DNA from: Maribacter litoralis
GTDB lineage: Bacteria; Bacteroidota; Bacteroidia; Flavobacteriales; Flavobacteriaceae
DNA length: 64,000 nt
Assembly (NCBI RefSeq): GCF_003075045.1
Contig: NZ_QCZD01000005.1
Location: 1-64,000 of the forward strand
Reading direction: 5' to 3'
Position numbers and translations under genes: made by a program. Shown here in pieces: positions 25,184 through 35,500 of this stretch (positions within the stretch are counted from its first letter, which is position 1; the number at the start of each line of letters is the position of its first letter). The notes under the pieces were generated by a model. The model ran no database searches and had not been told where the DNA came from. It saw nothing but the letters and a program-made list of their open reading frames with translations.

Positions 25184-26098
25184 TTACTTCTTTGAAGCGG
25201 ATTTTTCCAATATAAAAATAAGGGAAAAACCTATGATAGCGGCTACAATGGCAAAAGTTAATTGATTATCACCTTGAAAAGCAAATGGTGAAATATTTTC
25301 ATCAATTATAATTTCTTTTTTTCCGATCTGAATGATTTCTATGATGTTCTTCCAAGGCCATATTTTGTTCAATGACCCCAAGATGAATCCTGTTAAAACA
25401 GCTAATGTGGCATCCTTATAATTGGTGAACATCCATTTTAAGATTCTGGCAAAACTTAATATACCAAAAGTGGCACCACATGCAAATGTTATAATGATTC
25501 CGAAATCTTTTTCATTTACTGCCTCTAATACTGTTTTGTAAGATCCTAATAACACTAATATAAATGAACCGGAAATACCTGGTAATACCATTGCACAGAT
25601 AGCAATAGCACCAGATAAAAAGATAAAAAGTAAACTGCCAGAGCTTGCCGATGGAGGTAGGGTCGTAATATAGAAAGCACTAACCGTACCTATAATAAAG
25701 AGAATTATGGCTAGTAAATGCCATTTTTTGATTGATTTTGCAATGAATATTACACTTGCCAATACCAAACCAAAAAAGAAAGACCATGTTGGTATGGGAT
25801 GCTCATCTAAAAGCCAAGCAATAATTTTCGATAATGAGAAGATGCTGATCATCATACCAATTACCAGTGCAAGCAGAAAATTACCGTTCAGTTTTTTCCA
25901 GAACATTTTAAAGCCATCTTCTTTTAAAACTTTTAAAGTTTTTAGATTGACGTTATTGATAGAGGTGATAAATTCTTCGTAAATTCCTGTAACAAAGGCA
26001 ATTGTGCCACCCGATACTCCGGGTACCAGTTCAGCAATTCCCATTGCCATGCCTTTTAAAGAAATGATAGTGTAATCTTTAGGTTTTCTATTTTCCAT
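25184..26098 (-). CDS. DUF368 (PopT-family) undecaprenyl-phosphate translocase, copy 1
   Basis: A 304-residue polytopic membrane protein with the motifs GIAELVPGVSGGTIAFVTGIY and VLPGISGSFILVLLGSY, and the shared C-terminal signature GFILGSLNKIWPWKN. It is homologous over its length to the following gene, so the pair is a tandem duplication. It probably recycles the carrier lipid used for peptidoglycan, O-antigen and capsule. It is 17 bases after the TPR gene in the same transcript. Confidence 0.88.
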   Translation of the reverse strand: MENRKPKDYTIISLKGMAMGIAELVPGVSGGTIAFVTGIYEEFITSINNVNLKTLKVLKEDGFKMFWKKLNGNFLLALVIGMMISIFSLSKIIAWLLDEHPIPTWSFFFGLVLASVIFIAKSIKKWHLLAIILFIIGTVSAFYITTLPPSASSGSLLFIFLSGAIAICAMVLPGISGSFILVLLGSYKTVLEAVNEKDFGIIITFACGATFGILSFARILKWMFTNYKDATLAVLTGFILGSLNKIWPWKNIIEIIQIGKKEIIIDENISPFAFQGDNQLTFAIVAAIIGFSLIFILEKSASKK

Positions 26099-26115
26099 AT
26101 GGTGTAGAACCTTTT

Positions 26116-27519
26116 CTACTTGGTTTTATTGTATTTTTTTACAATTTCCTGAGTCCATTCAGATTGACCATACTGAGGAAAATTTTCTGTGAATAGGTGC
26201 AATTTTTTTTGCTCTTTATCAATTTTTAACGCATCCATCAACATTATGCGAGCATTAATCGCGTCATTTGCCAATAGTAGATAACCTACAGACCTATATA
26301 ACAATTTTAAGCTTTCAGGATAAAACTCTCTTCCTTGTGCAAGAATCTGAACAGCAGCATCTGTTTCACCATTGACCTTTACTACTTCTGCCCATTTTAG
26401 CCAGGTATCGAGTTCGTAGTTGCCTAAATCTACAGCTTGTTTAAAAGCAAAGTCGGCTTGATCATAGTTCTCAAGAGCCATGTGGATTTTTGCACATTTT
26501 TTCCAATACTGTGGGTTCTCTCCGTCGATATTCAAAGCTTTATTAATGTAGAACACCGCTTTTTCAAAATCCCTTTTATTATAATAAAGATTTGTAATGG
26601 CCAACCAACCTTTATCCAGTAAAGGATCTTCATGTACGGTCTGGTAGAAATAGTATTTTGCCATATCGGTATCCTTTAGTTTTTCATAGCATTTACCTAT
26701 TCTTAAAAATGCATGTGAAGTAGGATCCTCAATAGATATGGTAGTTTCGTAGTTTTCAATAGCTTCCTTGTAACGACCTAATTTTTCAAGAACTTTACCT
26801 TTTTCAAAATAAGCCCCTATAAATGAATCGTCTGAGATAATGGCAAAATCAAAAGCTGTTAAAGCTTCGGTATACATTTCTTTATAATAGTACTGTTTGC
26901 CCAATTGATGCCATGCCACCTCGCAATACGGGTTTTTCTCTAAATATCCATTTAAATAAACAATGGCACCTTCGTAGTCTTTTAAAAATTCAAAACAATA
27001 TACTACGTTGTATAGTGATGAGTAATCTTGTTCATCGAACTCAACACATTTCATAAAACTCTCTTTGGCACTATCGAAGTTGTCCATGAACAAATACTCC
27101 ATGCCCAAAAGACTATAAACATCAAAACTATTATTGGTTATACTTAGCGCTTTTTGCAAAAGCTCTATTGCGCCTTCGTGATTATCAAGTTTAGATAGGA
27201 TGTTTGCCCGTTGAATGTAGATTTCCTCGTTATGATTGTCTAAAAGTTGTAATTCATCTAAAAGGGCTTCGGCTTTTTCCATTTGGTTTTCAAAAACCAT
27301 AACCTCTACCTGTAACAATTTAAGTTCAATTGAACCTGGATGTTGTTGTAGACCAATTTTAATTCCTTTTTTTGCCAAGGAAATTTTACCATGATTTAGG
27401 TAGTGGTGTACAATATCTTCAAAATCTTCGGCATCAAAGAAGTAGACATCATCTGTCTTCAACATCGATTCAAATTTTGTAATTGGCTTATCCGGTCTCT
27501 CGTTAGATTCTAACGCCAT
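26116..27519 (-). CDS. Tetratricopeptide repeat protein
   Basis: A 467-residue soluble protein made almost wholly of TPR units (for example GAIELLQKALSITNNSFDVYSLLG, read here as GAIELLQKAL; DSAKESFMKCVEFDEQD; EALTAFDFAIISDDSF; KAVFYINKALNIDGEN). There is no signal peptide, so it is cytoplasmic. A conserved N-terminal segment (KFESMLKTDDVYFFDAEDF) precedes the repeats. It probably scaffolds protein contacts; the partner is unknown. The ATG at 27519 is preferred over a GTG two codons upstream. It lies between the aminotransferase and DUF368 genes on one strand. Confidence 0.86.
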   Translation of the reverse strand: MALESNERPDKPITKFESMLKTDDVYFFDAEDFEDIVHHYLNHGKISLAKKGIKIGLQQHPGSIELKLLQVEVMVFENQMEKAEALLDELQLLDNHNEEIYIQRANILSKLDNHEGAIELLQKALSITNNSFDVYSLLGMEYLFMDNFDSAKESFMKCVEFDEQDYSSLYNVVYCFEFLKDYEGAIVYLNGYLEKNPYCEVAWHQLGKQYYYKEMYTEALTAFDFAIISDDSFIGAYFEKGKVLEKLGRYKEAIENYETTISIEDPTSHAFLRIGKCYEKLKDTDMAKYYFYQTVHEDPLLDKGWLAITNLYYNKRDFEKAVFYINKALNIDGENPQYWKKCAKIHMALENYDQADFAFKQAVDLGNYELDTWLKWAEVVKVNGETDAAVQILAQGREFYPESLKLLYRSVGYLLLANDAINARIMLMDALKIDKEQKKLHLFTENFPQYGQSEWTQEIVKKYNKTK

Positions 27520-27623
27520 AGGCACTATTTAGTTTTACAAGATATATTAAAAGTAAGTGTTTGTAAGGTGTTTCAGGCGTTGTGCCAATCTATATTATTA
27601 ACAAATTAGTTAACAACATTGAT

Positions 27624-28799
27624 TTACATGGAGTTAAGAAGGGCTAAAATAATAGCGCAACCTTCTTTTATTTCTAATTCGGATATGGTTATTGGAGGTG
27701 ATATACGAACGGCTCTATTTTCGAATAACAACCAAAATAATATAAGGTGTTTATCTTTTGCCCTTAGCACCAATTCATTTGCCGTTTCCGGCGAATCCAT
27801 TATAAGTGCCAACATGAGCCCTTTACCTCTAACCTCCTTTATTTTGGTATGTTTCAAAAGATTCTTAAACAGTTGTTCCTTTTTTAAAGTGTCGGCAATC
27901 AACGAAGAATTAAGCAATACATTTAATGTTGCCAAACTTGAAGCGGCAATAACCGGGTTGCCGCCAAATGTGGTAATATGCCCCATTTTTGGGTTTTCAC
28001 TGAGCGTATGCATTATATCTTTGCTTGCTGTAAAAGCACCTACAGGCAAACCCGACGCCATACCTTTGCCGATTACCAATATGTCTGGTATACAATTGTA
28101 ATGTTCAAAGGCGAAAAGCTTACCAGTTCTGCCAAAACCAGGTTGAATTTCATCTAATATAAATAACGCTCCAACTTCTGAACACCTTTCTTTTACTTTT
28201 TTTAAATAACCATTTTTTGGAAGAATGAATCCGGCGCCACCTTGTATGGTTTCCAGTATTACACAGGCAGTTTTAGTCGTAATTTTTTCTAAATCATCCT
28301 CGTTATTGAATTTTATATGGTAAACATCTGGTAATAATGGTCGAAAAACACTCTTGCGCTCTTCAAAATCCATTAAACTTAAACTGCCCATGGTATTACC
28401 GTGATAGGCAGATTTTGCGGCAATAATTTCTGATCTTCCTGTATATCTTCTTGCTAACTTCAATGCCCCTTCAATAGCTTCGGTGCCAGAATTGACCAAG
28501 TAGGTGACCTCTAACGAAGTGGGTAGCTGATCGGCAAGTAATTTTGCATACTCGGTTGCTGGTGATTGCGCGTATTCACCATATACCATTACGTGCATGT
28601 ATTTTTCTGCCTGATTTTTTATAGCGTCAATAACTTGCGGGTGACAATGACCAAGGGTACACGCCGAAACACCTGCAACAAAATCTAAATGTTGGTTGCC
28701 ATCGGTATCATAAATATAACTGCCTTTGGCATGAGATACTTCCATACCTAAAGGGTAAGGGGAAGTTTGTGCCTGGTATTTTAGAAAGTCTTTGTTCAT
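27624..28799 (-). CDS. Class III PLP-dependent aminotransferase (acetylornithine-type)
   Basis: A 391-residue aminotransferase with NSGTEAIEGALKLARR, SAYHGNTMGS, the ring-Asp motif LDEIQPGFGRTG, the PLP lysine in VIGKGMASGLP and THFGGNP-like ITTFGGNPV. It is distinct from rocD in this window (no cysteine insertion, different active-site loop). The substrate is not certain: relatives are often called acetylornithine or 4-aminobutyrate aminotransferases. It lies eight bases after the OstA-like gene, so it shares that promoter. Confidence 0.85.
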   Translation of the reverse strand: MNKDFLKYQAQTSPYPLGMEVSHAKGSYIYDTDGNQHLDFVAGVSACTLGHCHPQVIDAIKNQAEKYMHVMVYGEYAQSPATEYAKLLADQLPTSLEVTYLVNSGTEAIEGALKLARRYTGRSEIIAAKSAYHGNTMGSLSLMDFEERKSVFRPLLPDVYHIKFNNEDDLEKITTKTACVILETIQGGAGFILPKNGYLKKVKERCSEVGALFILDEIQPGFGRTGKLFAFEHYNCIPDILVIGKGMASGLPVGAFTASKDIMHTLSENPKMGHITTFGGNPVIAASSLATLNVLLNSSLIADTLKKEQLFKNLLKHTKIKEVRGKGLMLALIMDSPETANELVLRAKDKHLILFWLLFENRAVRISPPITISELEIKEGCAIILALLNSM

Positions 28800-28807
28800 C
28801 TAAACTT

Positions 28808-30511
28808 CTAATTCTCCTTTTTTGGTGTTATGGATTTCTTAGGGTCTGTAGCTTTATTATTGGTAGAAATATTATTGATAGGGTCAGATTCGTTTTGGCT
28901 ACGTTGTTGCTCTTCGGCATCTATATCTATTGGGTTATCTATACCATTAATGACTACAAGTTCTAAATTGTTATCATCCTCATCAAAAATATCCTCTTTT
29001 GTAAGTATGCGCTCATCGCCCCGCCAAACAAAGCCCTTTAATCTTCTGCTATTTTCCGGCAGGTCTTTTTCAGGAAATATATCGCCATCTGGGTCGGTAT
29101 AAAACGTAAGGTCTTCAATATCATTATCAACCATGGTAATACGGATCTTACTACAAACCGTTTTATCTATACCAATAAGTTCATCGTCATCATTATACAT
29201 ATAATAAATAACCTCTGTATTTTTAACCAAGTCTATCAGTTTTAGCTCGTTATCTATGAATTTACCAAACAGGTTTATTCCCTTTGCTTGGTTGTACCCG
29301 GTCATACTAACACTGTCCAAAGAAATAATGAAGGCGTTTTTTAGAACTTTTAACGAGTCTAGTTTTTCGGTTTCCAAATTCGATTTTAAGTGAATGCTAT
29401 CACCGGTCATTTGATTGGCACCGTTCCAAATAATAGGGTTTTTAATTAATTGGGTAATACCTGTTTTTTGTTCTGAATGTATACTGTCGCATTTACCGCT
29501 TAAATCTGTTTTGTAGAATTTGGCATTTCTAAATGCTCTTAGAATTCGCTCTTCGGGTTTACCGGTGACCATTAACGTATCTCCATGAACATAGAGCGAA
29601 TCTCTTTCTTGAACAGAGATAGAAACAGCTCTTCTAGTTGCAAAGACAGAATCTTTGGCTTTAAATACTTCGGCGTAATGGGCTCTGATAATACCTTTGT
29701 TAATTGTATCGGTAACAGTAATGTTATTGGTGGCCGAAGCAAATTCTTGTGCTTTATTGAAATACACACTGTCACCTTCGATAATTCGATTATTATAATC
29801 TATGCGTGTATTTTTAATGCCGTAACCGGTTTCTACCTTGGTATCATAAAATCCTCTTTCACAATAAATTTTATACGTTTCTCCGTTTATGGTTGACGGA
29901 CCGTACATGTAGGCATTTTTAGATGTTTGATAATAATCTAGTTGTTCAGAATCTACCGTGTATTTAGGATTATCAATATGTACGCTATCTAAAAACTGAT
30001 ACTTTTTAAGTTCCATAAAATACTTGCCAATCTTGCTGGTAAGTGTGTTGGCAGAATCTACTACGGTACCATTATCTTGATAAAATGCTTCTTGTTTTAC
30101 ACGATCTAAACGTAGTGTGTCGGTTCTTAAGGTCATGTCAGAATTGGTAAGAACAACATTGCCCCAAGCCTTTGCCAGTTTTACGTCACCTAAATAGTTG
30201 ATTTTTTTACTGGTCATTTCTATAGAATCGCCCTGTTTTAAAATGACATTACCAATTGCTTCTAATCGATTTTCTAATTGATAATAAATGGCAACATCGC
30301 ACCATAAATCTGCACCTTGATGTTCAAATTGCACTTGGCGGGTATCTTTACTAAAGATAGAGGCACCTGGGTATTCAGCTTCGTTTTTTGTGAAGTTGGC
30401 ACCGTAGACAATATTGATTTGCTTGGGTTCTTCTTCATTATTGTCTTGTTGGGCAAAACCGAAAAGAGAACATGCAAAGAACAAAAGAACAACTAAATAA
30501 ATCTTTTTCAA
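28808..30511 (-). CDS. OstA/LptA-like organic-solvent-tolerance protein (LPS transport)
   Basis: A 567-residue exported protein, signal peptide ending GFAQQ. It has repeating LptA/OstA beta-strand units: a substrate-groove pattern of DSIEMTSKKINYLGDVKLAKAWGNV type (for example GDVKLAKAWGNVVL), then RTDTLRLD, DSEQLDYY and EGDSVYFNK. It should form part of the periplasmic LPS bridge. The C-terminus (about 520-567) is a low-complexity Asn/Ser/Lys tail. It begins with TTG at 30511: no in-frame ATG precedes the signal peptide, and a TATTTTTG promoter lies 15 bases upstream. First gene of a long minus-strand run. Confidence 0.85.
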   Translation of the reverse strand: MKKIYLVVLLFFACSLFGFAQQDNNEEEPKQINIVYGANFTKNEAEYPGASIFSKDTRQVQFEHQGADLWCDVAIYYQLENRLEAIGNVILKQGDSIEMTSKKINYLGDVKLAKAWGNVVLTNSDMTLRTDTLRLDRVKQEAFYQDNGTVVDSANTLTSKIGKYFMELKKYQFLDSVHIDNPKYTVDSEQLDYYQTSKNAYMYGPSTINGETYKIYCERGFYDTKVETGYGIKNTRIDYNNRIIEGDSVYFNKAQEFASATNNITVTDTINKGIIRAHYAEVFKAKDSVFATRRAVSISVQERDSLYVHGDTLMVTGKPEERILRAFRNAKFYKTDLSGKCDSIHSEQKTGITQLIKNPIIWNGANQMTGDSIHLKSNLETEKLDSLKVLKNAFIISLDSVSMTGYNQAKGINLFGKFIDNELKLIDLVKNTEVIYYMYNDDDELIGIDKTVCSKIRITMVDNDIEDLTFYTDPDGDIFPEKDLPENSRRLKGFVWRGDERILTKEDIFDEDDNNLELVVINGIDNPIDIDAEEQQRSQNESDPINNISTNNKATDPKKSITPKKEN

Positions 30512-30525
30512 CCTAAAAATTTTTT

Positions 30526-30533
30526 CAAAAATA
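30526..30533 (-). promoter_or_regulatory. Candidate -7 element of the OstA-like operon
   Basis: Minus-strand TATTTTTG (TAnnTTTG), 15 bases before the TTG start. The palindrome CCTTGCCAAGG (30552-30562) lies where a -33 box would be and could be an operator. Confidence 0.55.
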
Positions 30534-30648
30534 GGATATTTTAAAGGAGCCTTGCCAAGGTTAAGATACTTTTGACATTTTGGTTGCTTAAAAGTGTCTT
30601 TAATTTAAAATATTCTTTTGAAGTAAGATAGTACAAAACGTTTTTTAG

Positions 30649-31494
30649 CTATGATAATATTTTTAATACGCCCCTTATATACCCAACAGATTCAGAAAGA
30701 CCATAAATAGCATGATTAGCATCTTTTTCATACTCAATAGCAACTATGCCGGCATATTTTATTTTCTTTAGGGCACTTAAAATGGATGGTATGTCAATTT
30801 TACCATGACCCAATACCGTTTTTTCTCCGTCAGCTACCGGAGCGTCGATATCCTTAATATGTACATCAAATAATTTGTCTTGGTATTTTATAAGTTCTGC
30901 TGCTGGATCTAGACCTAATCTAAAGGTGTGGCCTACATCTATACATAGACCAATTCTATCATCTAATCCTTTTATATTGTCGTAAACACTTTTTGGTGAA
31001 GGAAAGATTTTGTCTTCCGGACCGTGATTATGTATAGCTAGTTTTACATTTGTCTCTTTTACCTTTTGCTCTACCAAAGGCAATAAATTATGTTCTGGTG
31101 CGCCAATAATCATAGGTAAACCTGCATTATGTGCGTAGGTAAAATAGGTTTCAACATCTTGTTCTGACTTCATGTAAATGACGCCGCCACCATATAGGTT
31201 AAGACCTCTAGCGGTAACTTTTTCATGAATATAGGTGAGCTCTTTTTTGTCTGCCTCATATGGTAAATGAAAACTTTTAAAAGCTACATCTTTTAAACCT
31301 AAGCGCTCTGTAATATCAATTAATTCATCTAAACTATATTTTCTTAAAGTATATGAAGCTAAGCCAATATTAAGCTTATGGTCATTCAAATCTGCATCGT
31401 TGGTAATGTTTTGAACTGACGTGAAAGACGATGTACCTAATGCCAATACACCTAGTCCACTTGTTTTGATGAAATTTTTTCGAGTTAATGCCAT
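30649..31494 (-). CDS. Exported TIM-barrel sugar phosphate isomerase/epimerase-like protein
   Basis: A 281-residue protein with a Tat-like N-terminus (TRKNFIKTSGLGVLALG; RK rather than RR), so probably periplasmic. It is an AP-endonuclease-2-family TIM barrel with metal-ligand candidates in AIHNHGPED, CIDVGHTFRLG, DVHIKDID, LGHGKIDI and AIEYEKD. Such barrels act as epimerases, or in 3-keto-sugar pathways as lyases. It is the last gene of the exported sugar-modifying cluster, two bases after ThuA. The substrate is not known. Confidence 0.83.
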   Translation of the reverse strand: MALTRKNFIKTSGLGVLALGTSSFTSVQNITNDADLNDHKLNIGLASYTLRKYSLDELIDITERLGLKDVAFKSFHLPYEADKKELTYIHEKVTARGLNLYGGGVIYMKSEQDVETYFTYAHNAGLPMIIGAPEHNLLPLVEQKVKETNVKLAIHNHGPEDKIFPSPKSVYDNIKGLDDRIGLCIDVGHTFRLGLDPAAELIKYQDKLFDVHIKDIDAPVADGEKTVLGHGKIDIPSILSALKKIKYAGIVAIEYEKDANHAIYGLSESVGYIRGVLKILS

Positions 31495-31496
31495 GC

Positions 31497-32480
31497 TTAG
31501 AAATTAGTTATTGGTTCTTGTTTCTTTTTAAATTTTTGCCCAAAACCTGAGTTGTTGGGTGAAAAAGGAGTTTCTAGAGTAACGTTTACACCTTCTTCCG
31601 GAATACGGTCTTCTTTGCCCAATGCCCAATAAATACCATTCATGGCAATCTTTCGCATAACAGGAAGTTTAAAATCGTAAGGATGCCCTAAGGTGGTAAA
31701 GAATACTCTTCCGGTCTTGCCCGATGTTCCTGTGTAACTTTTTGTCCAAGCTACAGGATTGTCTAAAGAGAATTGGTCTAGCTTACCATTTATTTCGTGT
31801 TGAGATTTAGTGGAATGTCCCATTAAAATAGGTTCGCTATCGCCCTGTAGTTGCCAATCGCCACCATCTACATGATATAACCACGAATATGCTTCAAATT
31901 CAGAAAAACCATTTAAAATAGGGTTTTCTTCTTTACCGTCTTTAATGCTAATAGTTGTAACAGGATACTTACCGTCATCAAAGTGACCATGGTGGGTAAT
32001 CCATTGCTGACCAAAAACTTTTGCAGGCCATTCTTCATTAAATGCAGCAAGTGTGGAATCATTATCATATTTAAATGCATGGGTGGTCGTTCTAAAACCT
32101 ACAATTGGTTTTCCCGATTCTACGTAATTGGTAATATAATCGCGTTCTTTTTTAGGTAAATTTCTAAAACGCATGAATACGACCATTAAATCTGCACTTT
32201 CCAATGCTTCTAAGCCAGAGATGTGGTCAGATCTATTTGGGTCTATATAGCCCAAACTATCAATGGAGTAGGCAATGGATACTTTTGCCCCTAATTCTCT
32301 TTTTGCCAATTTCGCTAACATGGGAAAAGATTCTTCTGATCTATATTCTTCTTCACCTGTGACAAAAACGATATGCGGAACTTTCTGTTCTTCAGAGACT
32401 GGCACTTTCTTTTCATTTGTCTTTTCACCACAAGCCGTAAGTATGATTAGAAATAAAATAGATAGATATCTAATTTTCAT
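31497..32480 (-). CDS. ThuA-domain lipoprotein
   Basis: A 327-residue lipoprotein (lipobox LTACGEK, Cys17) with a ThuA/GATase-like fold: VFVTGEEEYRSEESFP, SADLMVVFMRFRNLPKKE, GKPIVGFRTTTHAF, WITHHGHFD and VFFTTLGHPYDF. ThuA was first linked to trehalose utilisation, and ThuA-like proteins recur in clusters of sugar oxidoreductases. The catalytic role is unproven. It lies 20 bases downstream of the haem-binding fusion gene and two bases before the epimerase-like gene. Confidence 0.84.
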   Translation of the reverse strand: MKIRYLSILFLIILTACGEKTNEKKVPVSEEQKVPHIVFVTGEEEYRSEESFPMLAKLAKRELGAKVSIAYSIDSLGYIDPNRSDHISGLEALESADLMVVFMRFRNLPKKERDYITNYVESGKPIVGFRTTTHAFKYDNDSTLAAFNEEWPAKVFGQQWITHHGHFDDGKYPVTTISIKDGKEENPILNGFSEFEAYSWLYHVDGGDWQLQGDSEPILMGHSTKSQHEINGKLDQFSLDNPVAWTKSYTGTSGKTGRVFFTTLGHPYDFKLPVMRKIAMNGIYWALGKEDRIPEEGVNVTLETPFSPNNSGFGQKFKKKQEPITNF

Positions 32481-32500
32481 AGTTGTTTTTTTTAAGTTGA

Positions 32501-35500
32501 TTATTTCATCGGATGTTCTTTTAGTAATTCATCTGCCGTATAAAAACTGTTACGATCTTTGGTCGCCTCCCGCACTTCTTTTACTTTGTTTGGGTCAATG
32601 ACCGATGCTTTATTACCAAATGAATTTCTAACATAAGTAAGTACGGCAGCAATTTCATCATCTTTTAACAACCCCTTAAAAGCCATCATGGGTACTTGAC
32701 CTTCATAATGGTTGCCCATTATATTCATAGGTCCGTAAAGCCCGTGTAAGGCTAACTTTATCAATCGTTCTTCATCACCTAAAACCCATTCTTGACCTAC
32801 TAAAGTTGGGTATCCTGCTTTTTGTAAACCTGTACCACTTTCTTGGTGACAAGTTACACAGTAACCTTCGGTTTCATAAATCTTTTTTCCTTTGGTAAAA
32901 ACTTCTAAATCAGCTCCCTTTAAGTGTGATGCTAAAATTTCTTCTTTTGCTTCCTCTAGAAAGTTACCCGTTAATCTTGTTTCTGCAAAATTAAATGCAT
33001 CAAGCATCCATTCGTCCAATGGGTGATTTCTGGCAACATTTAAAATTTCCAGCCCTTTTGCTTGTGGTAACCATGATGCCGCGGTAATAGCTTCCAATCT
33101 TACCCTGCCATGCTTGTCGCTTGCCGCATTTTTCAGTAATTCTTGTGCGTTGTTCAGTTGGTGCCCCATATACCGTACAACTCTTACGGCAGCAGCACGA
33201 ACTCTATGGTCTTTAGATGTTAACAATGTTTCTAATAATGGTTTGTCTACCTTGTTCATTCCCCAAGAAACCCATAGACCTTCTAATTTATGATGTTCAT
33301 AATTGGGGTCGTTTTCATCTAGACCGGTGATCCAAATGTTTAAATAATCTAAAACTTCTTCGGTGTTTCTGCCTCTTAATTCCCTTCTTGTTCTATAGCG
33401 GGTTCTGTACTCTGGCAGCTTCAAATTCTCAAATAATTGAGCTATTGATGCGCCGTCTATTTGTGCAGGTTCTACCAAAGGCCTTGATGGGTATGTAATT
33501 CTGTAAATTCTGCCATGTGCGTGATCGCGTAAAGGATCACGGGCATTATGTTGCATATGACCGATTAATACGTTGTGCCAATCCACAAGATAAAGAGAAC
33601 CGTCTGGTGCAAATTCAAGTTCAACAGGTCTAAAATTTGGGTCGGTACTAGTAATTAAGTCTTGGCGATGTTTAGTGGTGTAACCTGTTCCTTTTTCCAA
33701 CATTTGATGTTGTTTTAAACCGAGAAAACCAATGGAGTTTGCCAACAGCATATCACCTTGAACCTCGCTGGGGAAGTGGCTGCTTGAAATAAACTCTAAA
33801 CCGGATGTTGGTCTAACCCGGTGCGCTTCTTCAATTAATTCTTCGGTTAACGGCGATGAAATTCCGTAGATGGGCTTTAAGGAACTTGGCATCATCCAAT
33901 TGACCTTGGGTCCAGAAGTATGTAAAAAGAAATCTTGCCCCCAATCATCGACCGCAATACCCCAAGGATTAGGAATGGAAACTTGAAGGGTGCGCTCTAA
34001 ATGTTTACGTTGCGGATTATATCTGTAAAATCCACCATTGGTAGCACGAACGGTTCCATATGAAGTTTCGACGTTAGTATGAAGAAATAAACCTTCAGAC
34101 ATATAAAACGCACCGGAAGGGTCTGCACAAAAAGCTGAAATGGCATGATGCGTATCGTGATCGTCAAAACCACTTAAAACAGTTTCAATTTTATCGGCTT
34201 TGTCATCACCATCTGTATCTGAAAATAATTTTAGGGTAGTACCTTGACTTACATACACCCCTTCAGGAGCAAACTCAAATCCAATTGGTAAATGTAGATT
34301 ATCGGCAAAAACGGTTTCCTTATCTGCCTTACCGTCATTATCGGTATCCTCCAGAATAATGATTTTATCATTTGGTTTGGCGTCACCAGGTTTGTAATGC
34401 GGGTACGAGGGTAATGTGGCCACCCATAACCTCCCTTTATTGTCAAAAGATATTTGCGCTGGGTTGGCTAAATTGGTGAATTCCTTTTCAGAGGCAAACA
34501 ATTCTACTTTATACCCTTTTGGTACGGTTAAGGTTTTTAAGGCTTCTTTACCATATTTGTACTTTAAGTCTCCATGGCCTTCTACTAAATTATAATTGGT
34601 AGCTACAGGTGGTAGCTTGCTTGTTAGCGCATCGGCAGAATCTATATCATATTCTATACCCTGTGCAGTTGCCCATATGGCAGAATCTCTAATAGCCGTT
34701 AGCTCCCTAGTTTTTTTAATTTCATACGGATAATTATCTGGACCATAGGGAGCATGCCTTCTGCCAAATACATGAACACCATTTGGTATTTTATAATCGT
34801 TGTGCCAATAGAAATTTTTTTCTTGTACAGCTTCGTTAATTGCAATTCTTTTGTTTTCATGCTCTATAGGTTTGTTTCCCGTAAGCTCATCGGCTAAAAA
34901 TTTAGCAAAAGTGTCATATCCTAATTTGTTCATTTGCGAACCGTCTATGGTGTAGTCTTCATCGGTATTTTTAAACCATTTTTTCGACGGATTATAAACA
35001 TTAATAAAAGGTATGTTGTTTGCGGCAGCAACTTCGCTCATTGCATCGGTATATAATTTCAGGTTTTGGTTTTCCGAAATTCCATTAGGTACATCTATAT
35101 GATCGGATAAATCTTCAAAGGCAATGGGAGAAATAAGAACTAGTTGTGGGGTAGAGGTGCCGTTGTATTTTTGTTTAACCGAGTGCTTTATAAATGCATC
35201 TAGTTCTTCCTTATAATTTTCTAAGCCCTCAGCACCTTCAAATGATTCGTTATAACCGAAAAAAGCTAAAATTATATCGGCGTTAAGTCGAGTTAACCAT
35301 TCATCTGGAGTTTCAAATTCTCCTTCACTACCAGAATTTTGGGCAAGTTCTGTTTGAAATTTTTCTGCTCCCGGGAAAGCCCATGGAGATACTCGGCCAG
35401 AATGTGGTCGAAAACCGGGAGTGTCACCGGCATCGGACATATTTCGTATAAAGAGGGAGTCTTTTGGATACCGTAGATGTAATTCTGTTTCCAAACTACC

